Shown: piece by piece, positions 45,647 to 56,662 of the stretch | Numbering within the stretch: position 1 is the first letter of the stretch | Layout of the letters: each line of letters starts with the position of its first letter | Assembly (NCBI GenBank): GCA_014529385.2 | Contig: CM043967.1 | Location: 86,727,278-86,791,277, forward strand | Direction of reading: 5' to 3' | From: Adiantum capillus-veneris | Lineage: Eukaryota; Streptophyta; Polypodiopsida; Polypodiales; Pteridaceae | Length of the DNA stretch: 64,000 nt | Notes under the pieces: generated by a model | Databases searched by the model: none | Seen by the model: the letters and a program-made list of their open reading frames with translations, nothing else | Told to the model about the DNA's origin: nothing | Translations under genes and position numbers: made by a program

Positions 45647-47348
45647 GTAGGCTCACCACCTTGAGCTTTTCGCGCATGTTTGTCGTTTTGTCGCAAAAAC
45701 TAGTTTAGGGTTCACACAGAAAGCGGGCATTAGACACCTACAAGAAGAAGGGGCCACCTAACGGCTAACCCAAAAGCAACGAGGCTTCATCGGCAGCTTA
45801 CCCTAGCATAGGAGACCATTCTTGGATGTCCAAAGGCAGTAGAAAAGCATCGGAAAAAACCCTAATTCCTAGAACCCCGCAAGAGGCCACCAAATGGGAA
45901 AGCGGCAGAGAGGCGCCCAAATGCTACCAAAATTCATGGGTAGGAGCATCTCGACATGCTTGACAAGTCTATGTAGCCCACATGACCAAAAGGTGACCCG
46001 AAGCGGCACTAAACTTCAGAAACGGCATCAGACACACAAAGCGTCAAATAGCTCTCGCGGCCAAACCGGATGTCCGTTTGCCACCAAACTTCATGAGCGG
46101 CTTTCCTAGACCATCAACAACCAAGTCCTAAGGTGGTAGACCACCACAAGTCATCGGGGACATGTAAATGCAACCACGGGTGCTTCTAGAGCGACAAATT
46201 GCCAAACGGAGCTCCGGTGAAGCCAAAGTCGACAAAAACCATACGGCAAGGATCCCCAAGGGATCGGGAAGCTATGAAGACCAACATCAAGAAATTTCAT
46301 CGCAGAAAAGCACTCCAAATGTCAAAAAATGGCTCGGAGGCTCTGAAATCCACACAGAGAGTTATTTTCTATCCATTTGACTTTTTTATTGAAATTAGGC
46401 TTAAAAAGAACTCAAGGGGACTAAGGGCAAGCACCAGTAGCAGTTTCCATAAAAAAATCATCAGGAGACATCCTACGCGTAGGATGTCTCAAAGCCAATT
46501 ATGGGCACAAAACCCAACATCTCTCATCACACACATTTTCTGAATAGCCTTTACATGCTAGCCACCAAGTTTCATCACATTTGGACCAAAATTGACCTCA
46601 TATGCATGAAAAAACGCAAAGTCAGGTCATAGAGGCAATAATGGGCCATACGCTTACCAAAACATGTCCAAATCATATGAAACTTGCACAATACCTTCAT
46701 GGGCACATGCCAACCAATCTGTGAGGTCACCTGCAAAAAATGATGAAGCAGACATCCTACGCGTAGGATGTCTATTTGACATTTTTGGCCTACAGAGGGT
46801 ATTTTTACATTCCAGATCTTTTCATATCATCTTCAAGAGCTACCCACATAACAAATCTCAAGCTATTTTGATGAAATAGACATCCTACACGTAGGATGTC
46901 TCCAGCATGTTTTTGACCTTCTGTGCAAAGAATGACATCATGGGAGTCATTACCATGGTGCAAGGAGCCCATATATCAATTTTCAACCCATTTGGATATC
47001 ATTTGCTACCTGTTGTGGACGTCCTATCCAATTTGTGAGCCTAAAGCTTGAATCTGCCCAAAAAATCCACTTTTTGATGCCCAAGCCCAATTCCAAGCAC
47101 ATAGCCATGTTGTACAGGCCAAGGACCACCAGCATGTCAAGTATCACCAAAATCTGGTGAAAAAGACATCCTACGCGTAGGATGTCTAAATGATAAAATT
47201 TTGCCAGAATTGTACTATGAGCACATGCACAGTTTCCAAAGTTTCTTTTAAGTTTTATTTTCAATTTTCAAGTCATTTGGATAGTTAAAACTTAGTTTCT
47301 CAGCTGATATAGAAAAAAACGCTAACTTCGGACTACTGAGTGCAACAG
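45647..47348 (+). other. Predicted intron 2 of element B
   Basis: Donor GAGAG|GTAGGC; acceptor GTGCAACAG (AG 47347-47348). Splicing gives Met-Arg-Gly-Ser-Met in frame with ORF3. Holds four palindromes. The donor is weaker than in A (GTAGGC against GTAAGT). Confidence 0.58.
46465..47187 (+). repeat. Element B palindrome array 2 (intron 2)
   Basis: Copies at 46465-46490 (perfect, 26 bp), 46750-46773 (perfect, 24 bp), 46879-46900 (perfect 10-bp arms, AC centre) and 47164-47187 (perfect, 24 bp). Counting from the GACATC start of each, spacings are 284, 128 and 286 bp. Confidence 0.92.
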
Positions 47349-50300
47349 GATCTATGACAGCCTCAAAGTCACCGGCAAAGAAGAAGAGGATGACCATAAA
47401 GGATTATTTGGAAGAAGTAGAGTCCTTCGTCATACCAGAAGGAACTCTAAAGACAACCAACACATGGATCCAAGAGGACCTGCTAGAGTCAAATGATCTG
47501 AAGATCTACCAAGGCGTGTTCAAAGACACAGAAGGAAATGTAATAGAGCTACCCATGCTACCGCGGGAGCTCAATGAGTTTTTCAGAAGCAAAATGGCAA
47601 AGTACCTGAAAAAGATTGATCTCCACAATTATTTTGAAGTTGTGCCAGCAGGAATCGACATAAAAAGAGTATGTTAATTTGTCATGACAATCAAAGAAGA
47701 TGGAGTGGCCAGAGTTACGGATCTGCAGGGCAAGCCAGGCACGAAGATTATAATCATAGAGAGAGTAGTGGCAGCTGCACTAGACCTCTCAAACAAAGGG
47801 GATAATGTAACCAAAAGAAGAGACGAAGTAAAGGTGTACACAGAAAAGAAAGGCAACTACACCTTCGAAGACATTGCCAACCCTAAAGTGGCAATCATGA
47901 GCCACCTTTACAACCAGTACTTCCATATGTGTACAAAGCAGCCACAAAAGTACAGAATGCCGCCTGGAGCAATTGCCACAACCGTCACCTGGGCAATGCA
48001 TAAGAGCAAGCCGAAAGTAATCAACTATGCAGCTTATATACATGATAATCTGGTAAAGATGGGCAACACGAAACCCACATACATTGTGCCTGGTGAGTTA
48101 ATCACTAAAGTGGTTTATGGGGCATTGCATGCCAAGGGGAGATGGCCTGACCCTCCATCACAAAATGATTGGCTAAGGCTCAAGGAAGATAAGAAGGAGG
48201 AATAGCCCAAAGCACCAAGGGTGGCAACACGTTTGAAACGCCGGCTAGAGACTCTGCAAGAAGAGCAGCCAGAGCTGAAGAAGGGAAAGAAGGAATCTGT
48301 CCAAGTGCCTGTAGAAGAGACAAAATCACAGAAGGCGGCACGGCTAGAGCGGCTGATGGAAAGTTTCAGAGCCGAAAAAGCCCTCAAAGGAGATTTGAGT
48401 GAGCTTTGGAAGCCACCTCTAGAAGCAATGTTGGGATCATCTTGAAGGGTGCACAGAGACAGATTTGAAGACTATATTAAGAATTTTGAAATTTTGGATG
48501 CCACGGCAGAAAATATCCCACATGTACCATTTACAAAAGCGGAAGTGGAGCAAGTCCGAGGACAACTGCTAGAGGAGCAGGAAGGCCAAGAGAGAGAGAG
48601 AGAGAGAGGAAGACAAAAGTGGACAGGGATTTCAAGAAAAAGCCGACAACTCCACCATCCAGCCTTGAGTCCAGCCCACCGCCGTCACCACCTCCTCGTA
48701 GCCCTCCACAAACTCAATAGAAAAAGGAGCAAAACAAACTTGAAGATCAAGAAGAGTCAAGGCAAGAACATAGTCAAGAACAAGAGAAAAAAGAAGAAGC
48801 TAAGCCTAAAAGTGAGCAGCCAGAGCCAAATGAAGCAAGGTATAACACATTTCTAGACCTACCAGCTGCCGGATATTCAAAAGAAGAGGTTTCCACAGTC
48901 GCATTTGACTTGGCAAGGAGAGGGCCCAAAGAGCAAATGCAGAGCTTGCGGTTAGTGGAGCTAAAGGAGATGGCCACTAATACAGTGGATCTGCACCCAC
49001 CCACCAATGATTGGGATGTGGTGATGACCAAGCTAACCAGGCTAACCAGGCTAAGGGCACATTCGATGGCCACAGAAAGTGAAATGGCTAATCTCAAAGC
49101 CACTGAAGTGCAAATCAAATCTCAAGTCGACACTTTACAAAAACAAAGCCAAAGGCAGATAGAGAGAGAAGCAGAGCTGCAAGCCAGTCTGGCAAAGGCA
49201 TTGCAAAGATGCTAGGAGATGGAAAGAAAAAATCAGGAAGCAGTTCAAAGACTGCAAGGAGCCGAAGAGGAATATAGACAACTCAGCAAGTCATTGACAG
49301 ATGCAGAGAGGGAAAGGATAACCTAACCCTACAACTTGCTAAGGAGTCCAAGGAAGTTGAAGCAGTGCGGAATGCCAAAGAGAAGGCAGAAATAGAGCAG
49401 GAGGCTAGCCAGGATGAGGTCCTTGAGCTCAAGGACCAGCTTAAAGTTAAAGACCAAACCATCCAGTCGCTACGGGAATCTCCTACCAGAGTCAGAGCTA
49501 CTAGCTTGACTCACACCACTTCAGAGAGTCATATTTATGAAGAACAAATGAAAAAGCTCCAGAAGGAGTTGACCTTAGAGAAGAAGCAAAGGCTGATGAT
49601 GGCAGAAGGGTCAGTGGTCATGCAAACCCGCATGGAAGAAGAGCAGAAGGCAATGCAAGATGAGCTAGAAAATATCAAGAGAAAGCTCGAGGAGGCGGAT
49701 AAGATAAACGCCGATTTGAACGACCTCCTCGTGAACATAGGAGAACAAGCTGAAGCAGAGAAACAGACATTCCAAAAGGAGATTGAAGAGATGAGAGGCC
49801 AACAGGCAGACGAGCAGGCAAGCACAGCCATGGAAGGCATAGACCTAGAGAGTGTGGCAGATCCTGTGGACACACCCATGCAAGAGGAAATCCTTGTAGG
49901 ACCCTCTCAAGAGCCACAAGATCTGACACAAGAAGAAGAAGAGAAGCTGCGCAAGGCCACAGAAGTGGAAATCAGAGAAACGGCCAAAGAAGCCTTGGAA
50001 TGGGAGAAGAGGGTTTTTAAATCCATGACCATTCAGAAGATAGACGCCAACAACCTTCGACGTGAATGGCTACAGCCCTCTCTCCCATATCCTTTGCTAA
50101 AGTACGAAGCCACCACGATCAACAAAAGAATCAGAGAAGAGCCAACAATGCCGCTGTACACAGCAGATATCTCCAAGCCTGAAGGGGTAAAATTGATACT
50201 TGACTCCCAGCCCCAGTGGGAGTCAACTCCCAGCCCAGGTGGAGAAAGGCATGGCTGACAAAGTATCCACAGTACCTAATCCATTTGGTAGAGGCACCAA

Positions 50301-50583
50301 AAGTCATCAGAGATAACCTAAGTTTCTGCCCTTTACCAAGGATGCGGACGTGGAAGGCTCAGGAGCTACTACAAAGAAGCCAACCCACTTGGCTAAACTA
50401 TCCTAAGCTGCTAGGCTTGAAGGCAGGCGAGAGAATAAGTGTTCAATACATGGTGAAAATCCTAACGGGCGCCATCAAATTGTTCACTGGCTCGCCTGAC
50501 CTCTCTTGCATTATGATGAGAAAGATTTGCAAATCCCTTTTGGCAGTCTTCGAGACGTTCAAACCCGGCCAGGCGATAGACAA
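47349..50583 (+). pseudogene. Element B ORF3 (large coiled-coil protein), 3' truncated
   Basis: ATG at 47354, 5 nt after the acceptor. The N-terminal globular part runs to about 48205 (YTFEDIANPKVAIMSHLYNQ; PPGAIATTVTWAMH), then a basic/acidic linker and a coiled coil (about 49060-49800). A short WLQPSLPYPLLKYE module lies near 50068-50110 and the start of the C-terminal domain (MVKILTGAI) at 50450. TAA at 47675, stops at 48203 and 48442 and later frame changes break it. No transmembrane or signal segment seen. The order is the same as in A, so ORF3 is a fixed part of this lineage. Function not recognised. Confidence 0.68.
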
Positions 50584-50689
50584 TATCTTCTTCTTTCAAG
50601 ATACTTATCTTGTGTCTATTCTGAAGTTAAATCTTAGTTGTGTGTTAAGTCTTTAAATTTGTCAGACTACCGATCTTATGAAATCATGT

Positions 50690-51990
50690 AGGTACCTCCT
50701 TCTGCTCTTTATACCGCGGTTCAGGAGAAAAAACTTCTTCTTAAGCAAGCACAACCCCCCAACTTTAAAGGTGAAGGGATTAATGTGGAATGAGATGCAG
50801 AGGTTTGGATCGAGGCCATGGAGGATTATTTTGAAGCTGCGGGAACTCATCTGTAGAATCAAACTATGCTTGCCATGTTTTGATTTACCAAAGATGCCAA
50901 AATATGGTGGAAACAACATTGCCGGGACTCCGACATTGTTGGATCTTCTCAGTCATGGGAAGAAATTAAGAATGCGCTGACCGAACGCTACTTATAGCCA
51001 GCTCATAGGGCCATCAAAATGAACGAGTTTTTCTCACTCAAGCAGCTATCCTTGATTGTAGAGGAGTATTACTCCAAGTTCGTGACTCTGAAGAAATATG
51101 TGCCAAAGATGACCTTGAAAGAGCAAGTGGCCAGGTTCTACCAAGGCCTCATAGAACCATTGAACAGTAGATTGGAATCTCTTAGACCAACAACATTGCA
51201 AGATGCTTTGTTAAGAGCCAAGCTGTTAGCTATGGAAATCATAAAAGCTGCTCAGGGTAGAAGAAACTACTTAGCAAAGAGGGCCAAAATGAATAATTGG
51301 GATAACAGACATGCAAACCTTGCTTATCAGAATTGTCCCGTGGTAGCTACTTCAACTGCTATCGAATTTCCCAATGTACTCTACTATGAATGCCAAGAGT
51401 ACGGCCATTATAGAAACAAATTTCCCAAGAAGACTCATGCATCCGATGCAAATGCAGTACCTCTCAATGTCAACGGAAGAGGTCAACCAAATAATCACGG
51501 AGGACAAGGAAGAGGAGGCAGAGGACGAGGACGCGGTGCAATTTCTAGGGAAAATGCTGCAGTTGGACAACCGATTGTAGGAGATGAAGTAGAAGAAAGG
51601 GCAGTGCTGCATGCTGCCATATATAATCCTGGTGCTTGCCAGAAGTACGTCGTAATTCAAGCTCCTGGAATGCGCCAAGGTGATAAAGTTGAATTCCTCA
51701 AAGACTGTGGAAGCATGCAATCATTTCTATCTCCTAGATGCATGAGAAAGCTAAAGCTAAGCCAGTATCCTACAAGTAGACTAGTAGTAGAACTAGCTAA
51801 TGGGAAGGAAGTGTTATCTCAACATTCCGCGGGCTTGATAGATTCTGAATTAGGAGGTTATGCTACTTCTGCACAGTTCCGTACTTTACCTTTAGGAATT
51901 TATGACGGAATTTTAGGAATGGACTGGTTGAAAAAGAACCAAGCCCATATTCATTGTGCTCAGCAGCTCGGGGAAACTTTACATTCATAG
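50690..51990 (+). pseudogene. gag: Element C gag and protease
   Basis: Before 51019 the gag core is interrupted by several stops (QAQPPNFKGEGINVE; IWWKQHCRDSD). From 51019 it is open (MNEFFSLKQLSLIVEEYYSK). The zinc knuckle is degenerate: YYECQEYGHYRNKF has lost its first and last Cys. A Gly/Arg-rich stretch follows. The protease shows DCGSMQSFLSP where DTG/DSG is expected, so the catalytic triplet is altered, then GILGMDWLKKNQAHIHC, typical of chromovirus proteases. Confidence 0.82.
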
Positions 51991-53540
51991 ATAACCTCAA
52001 GAATGAAGTTCTAGTTCAAGGGAAAAATGGGATGTCCAAGGTTCATTTAGTTAAAGCCAGTAGACTTCTAAAGGGACTTAAGAAGGGACAACAGATTTAC
52101 GCTGTGAAGCTTAACAAGGTGGAACAATCAGATTCAAACTCTCACTCAGAATGGTTAAAGGAATGCCGATGTTTTCCTGGAATATTTGACCAATCTGCCA
52201 CCGTATTGTGAGGTAGACCATGAAATAGAAACTATACAGGGTGTGAACCTGATTCTAAGAGACCATACAAGATGTCATTACCAGAAGCTATAGAAGTTAA
52301 GGAATATCTTAGGCAACTAATCGAGTAAGGGTTCATTATACCTAGTACTTCTCCTTGGGGTGCACCAATTTTTTTCAAAAGAAGAAGGATGGATCTTTGC
52401 GGCTATGCATAGATTATCATGGACTTAACCAAGTGACTCTCGAGAACAAGTATCCGATTTCATGATAGACCGACTTCTGGACACCCAGGGTATGCAAAGA
52501 CCTTGAACGTAGTAGAAAGAAGTTATTTTTGGCCAGCAATGAAAAGGTGATGTTCTTCGTTATGTAAAGCAATGTTTATCTTGTCAGCGAATTAAAGCTG
52601 AACGAATCAAGCTTCCTAGGCAACTCAAACCTCTTGATATACCTCAAATGAAATGGGAGTGTATCAATATGGATTTGGTTACCGGATTACCTTGTGTTGG
52701 AGGCTACGACTTTGTATTTGTGGTTGTCGATATGCTCACTAAGGTGGCTCACTTGATACCTGTCAAGACAATCTACAGTGCTTCTGACATCAGTAGGGTT
52801 TTAATCAAGGAAATCTTTGGACTTCACGGGTTACTGAGAAGAATCGTCAGTGATAGAGATGTGAAGTTTACTTCAAAGTTTTGGACTTCTCTTTTTCAAG
52901 CAATTGGAACTCAGCTATGCTTCATTACAGCATATCATCCTCAAATTGATGGGCAGACTAAAATGGTAAACCAAGTAATCGAAGATATTCTTAGAGCTTA
53001 CTATTCACAAGATCCAAGGAAATGGATTCAACATCTTCCTTTAGTAGAGTATGCCTATAATTATTTCGATCATAGAAGCATATGAATGTCACCATTCAAG
53101 GCACTCTATGGACAAGAGTGTATAGCTCCACTGAACTTTTCTGATCCAACTATTAAAGTGGAGGCCTCAAATCAAATGTAAGAAGACATAGAAGCACAAA
53201 CTAAAGCAATTCGCAAGGATATTCAAGCAACTCAGGACATACAGAAACATTATGCAGACAAGAAAAGATCTGAAATAACTTTTAAGTTAGGGGATAAGAT
53301 ATCTCTCATTAAACCCAAATGGAGTAATCTATCCTTGGGAAAATTCAAGAAGCTTAGCGCAAGATACAGTGGACCTTATGAGATTGTAAAGGTTCTAAGT
53401 GACCAAGCTTACAAGTTGCAGTTACCCTGAAACCTTAAAGTTCATGACGTTTTTCACATGAGCTTGCTTAAACCCTATATTCCCAATCCCGATCATCTTG
53501 TAGATGCAGAACAAGTTGTTATTCCTACTCAAGGTGTTCT
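51991..53540 (+). pseudogene. pol: Element C pol: RT start fused by deletion to integrase
   Basis: The first part continues the protease-RT linker. RT begins ([39 protein letters not shown]) and stops near 52470, where integrase zinc-module sequence (GHPGYAKTLNVVERSYFWPA) begins. Most of RT and all of RNase H are therefore gone. The integrase core is open (52648-53085: Asp in CINMDLVTG, Asp in VSDRDVKF, Glu in NQVIEDIL). A GPY-type module follows (RYSGPYEIVKVL) with a stop at 53428. Confidence 0.85.
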
Positions 53541-53549
53541 CGAGCTATA

Positions 53550-53703
53550 ACTTGATTACATCCTTGAGACGCGGGAAAGAAAACTAAGAAATAGAAACAT
53601 CATCGAACATCTAGTCAAGTGGAAGGATTTTCCAAAAGAAGATGCAACATGGGAAGATCAACTAACGCTTCAGAGGGATTACCCAGACTTAACCTTGAGA
53701 TGA
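53550..53703 (+). pseudogene. Element C C-terminal chromodomain
   Basis: LDYILETRERKLRNRNIIEH then LVKWKDFPKEDATWE is a clear chromodomain, which in chromoviruses reads histone marks and steers integration to heterochromatin. It follows integrase after a TAA at about 53548 and ends at TGA 53701. Confidence 0.85.
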
Positions 53704-53734
53704 GGGCATCTCAATGCTTTCACGTTGGGTAGAA

Positions 53735-54071
53735 TGTAAGGTCTCTACCTGCCCTAGAAGAGGGTTACCTATGTAAAATTTTAAGCCTAAATATCAGTTT
53801 GGCAAAAGATGCTATTTTTAGCAGGTTTCAGTGATCAGATGTCATTTTTGTGTTGTGATCCTTGTAGAACTTTTAATTTTGGTCAAATTCAATTTTTGTA
53901 AAAAATTTTCAAAAATAGAAAGTTTTTGATCCCCAGTATGGTCTAGGGTCGATCGGCTCGTCACACTATGCACCAACCTAGGTTCGCGGTATGGTCTAGG
54001 GTCGATCGGCTTGTCAAACTGTGCACCGACCCTGATTTCGTTAAAAATAGGGTCCGGATGTCAGAGGCTGC
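53735..54071 (+). repeat. Element C 3' LTR, truncated
   Basis: Matches the first part of the 5' LTR up to GGCTGCT. It contains a 53-bp tandem duplication (53935-53987, 53988-54040) that the 5' LTR lacks. Confidence 0.85.
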
Positions 54072-56634
54072 TGAGGCGGTCCGGGGCGGGCAACAAGAAG
54101 AGTGGCCTCTAAACACCCTTCGAGGCTCCCGTGCTGCTCAATTGGGGCTTGGGCAAGCACAATCAGAGACAACAAATACCCATAGCCAGAAACCAGACAA
54201 GAAAAGGGGCACCACCTAGTTGTGGATGCGAACTAGGACGCACGTGATATCTCCTTGTACTCAAATGCACAAAGAGAGGGGAATGCAAGATAGCCACACA
54301 CACCAAACACAAACATTCACCACGCCAGAGAGAGATAAAGCGCACAAATCAACTTGAGCAACTCATTCTTAGCCTTAAAGACTAGATGCACACAAAGCTT
54401 GATGAGAAATAGAGAGACAACACAAAACTTGACCTTGTTGCCAATACACAAATTGTCTTAGGGTCACGGGAGCCCTCTCACCGAGCACCCTCTTACAATT
54501 CACCTTTTAGGCAAACAATTCAACAAGCCCTCAAACCACCAAGCATGAAATGGCACAACAAACTTCAAAGGACAATATACCTTCAACCACCTGATGAGCC
54601 AACTTATCAAGTCAATTTGGAGAGAAGAGTCGTAGTTGCAACATACAATTCCACCCAAAACTATAAATCTTATTTATGCACAAGAGTAGGCTACAAGTGT
54701 GATGAAGAGTATGTCATACACTCCACTCCTCTAGATGGCATAACTAACTTCAAGCTTCTCCATGCACCTATGTGTAGTGATGGAATAGAGCACTCACAAT
54801 GCACACACTCTACACAACTAGGCTTGAAGAGTGGTGTGGTGTAGTGTGATCATGTGATGATTTACAAGGGAGAGAAGGGCTCTATTTATAGGTTTTAGAA
54901 GCCCCGATTTGGATTAGGCCTAATCAAGTTTATTTGAAGGAATAAAAGATTATGCATATATATTTTTTTTTAATGAGGGTGGGTCTCTGTTGTCCTTTGA
55001 GTCACATGGATGTGGGCTCAAGGGAAGAGAATTATTGAGGATGAAAGGAGAGAGGGATTGAGTGAATAATTTGGGAGGGCCTACTCTAGTAGAGGGTGCA
55101 TTTTACAATAAGGTTAGTGGTTAGTAGTTAGTAATTATCGCTAAAAAATATTTACAAAATCATTCACCAAATGGCGAGATATATGATGAGAAAAGTTAGA
55201 GAAGGGATGAGCTTGTAAAGAGAGGTTGAAGCTTTGGAGAAGTTGACATTCACCTCTTTACAGCACCGGAAGAAGAAGCAGTCAGCATGGCAAAGTAGCG
55301 CGTGTCGATGAAGCTATGTTATCTTCAAACCTTGGAAAATTCATGATAAAGCCTTCATTTGCAGAGATTAACCTTGGATTTTTGCTGATTTTTTTGAAGT
55401 TCTTTACAAAGTTGAAGAGAGTGGTAATATGGACATATATGTAGAGAGAAAGGGGGACACATAGGGTGTAGAAATGAAGGATGAAGGCTATGGAGGTGTG
55501 AGAGATGTGGCAACGGTGAAGAGGGTGAATTAGGACATGGGAGTTGCAGGTTTGGGAGTGGGAAGGAGAGGGAGGAGTGTGTGTGAAAGAGGAAAATGAT
55601 AAAGTGGAAGAGGGAGTGTGGCTACATAGCATGGGCAAACTAGGATCCACCAATAAAATCATAGCTCACAGCTCGTAGCTCAAAAAAATATGAAACAATT
55701 TGAGGTGAAAGTTCAGCTCACGAGCTACAACTTTTGTTTGTATTACCTTTTCAAATTCGGGGAGCATGTGATCTTTAAAAATTCAGCAAAACCGATTGTT
55801 TTTTCCACTGCACAAGGTCCTTGTGAGGTCCTTCTTTGGATGATTCTTTTGAATACCTCCAAGAGTGAGCTCCCCATGGTGCATGCATGCATGCCACATA
55901 CCCTTGACCTTATTTGGTAGGTCTATAATTGAAGATATTGTTGAGATCATGATATAAGTGAATAGTACAACTAAGAAAATCAAATATTGAGGGGTCTAAA
56001 AAAATATATACATGTGAACTATAAATAATATAGGTGGAAAAAATATAAAGGGGTCAAAATAAATCTCTCTCATTATAAGTCTACCATAAAAAGATGAATA
56101 TTTTTGGTGTTCTAATTTATGAGAGTAAAAGAGAATAGATGTAGGAAGGAAAAAATCACAATAGTGAAAAAATATACACATAAATAAAACTAGTTTTTTT
56201 GGATTTTTGTTGGGATGGAGCTACACCAAAAATAAGAGAAGCTTGCATGAATTTATTTTTATATGGAATAAAGAGTATGCAAAATGGTTAGAAAAAATAT
56301 GGTAATGGTGAGTCAATGTACATAGCATAAATAACACACCATAGGTAGAAATATTTAAATAAATACCAAAATAATTATGAAAAATCCTTTTATTTAGGTC
56401 CTATATACAATGAAATATTTACACACAAATGGGCCATAATATACTTATATTTTTTTGGCTCAACTAGCCCAGTGACTAGCTAGCTGAGGGTTTTTAAGAA
56501 GATATGGGAAAAGTCCCCTAACTCACACACACCTATGTACAGTGAAATGGTAGGGATAACCAAAATGTTTGAGTGATTTGATAGGGTGAGGTAGCTTACT
56601 ATGACAATTATGGAGAGCCGAAAAATGGCTATCA
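54072..56634 (-). other. Unassigned region, probably including the 3' LTR of element H
   Basis: The right limit is set by a minus-strand purine tract followed by TGATAGCCATTTTTCGG, an LTR-like start at 56634. The left limit is unknown. Open frames at 54545-54844 (plus) and 55282-55662 (minus) have no family likeness and lie in low-complexity text. No LTR partner is in the window. Confidence 0.3.
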
Positions 56635-56650
56635 TTAGCCCTCCCTCAGG
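56635..56650 (-). promoter_or_regulatory. Element H polypurine tract
   Basis: On the minus strand CCTGAGGGAGGGCTA lies just past the pol stop and before the presumed LTR TG. Confidence 0.6.
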
Positions 56651-56662
56651 ATGATGGTATAT

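Larger units (their letters stand above)
33869..50583 (+). mobile_element. Element B: 3'-truncated Athila/Tat-like element, relative of A
   Basis: The 5' LTR begins TGTTAGAAGC like A and ends CAACA before a tRNA-Asp-type primer site. The order of parts matches A throughout, including PR2, internal purine tract, cassette, intron 2 and ORF3. The last 460 bp or so before the 3' LTR, and the LTR itself, are missing: ORF3 ends abruptly near 50583 and element C sequence resumes. About 1.5 kb covering the RT palm is also missing at about 40940. B therefore cannot move by itself. Confidence 0.85.
31143..54071 (+). mobile_element. Element C: chromovirus (Ty3-gypsy), interrupted by element B, RT deleted
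   Basis: The 5' LTR start at 31143 and 3' LTR start at 53735 share about 285 bp beginning TGTAAGGTCTCTACCTGCCC. The interior has a gag start (32994), gag/protease/RT remnant/integrase (50690-53540) and a C-terminal chromodomain, the mark of chromoviruses. The 3' LTR stops matching at 54071. Element B splits the gag. The two LTR starts differ at roughly 4-5% of positions by eye. Confidence 0.8.

Noticed and set aside
54545-54844. 99-codon plus-strand frame
   Set aside because: No recognisable family, next to low-complexity text and a truncated LTR; not supported as a gene.
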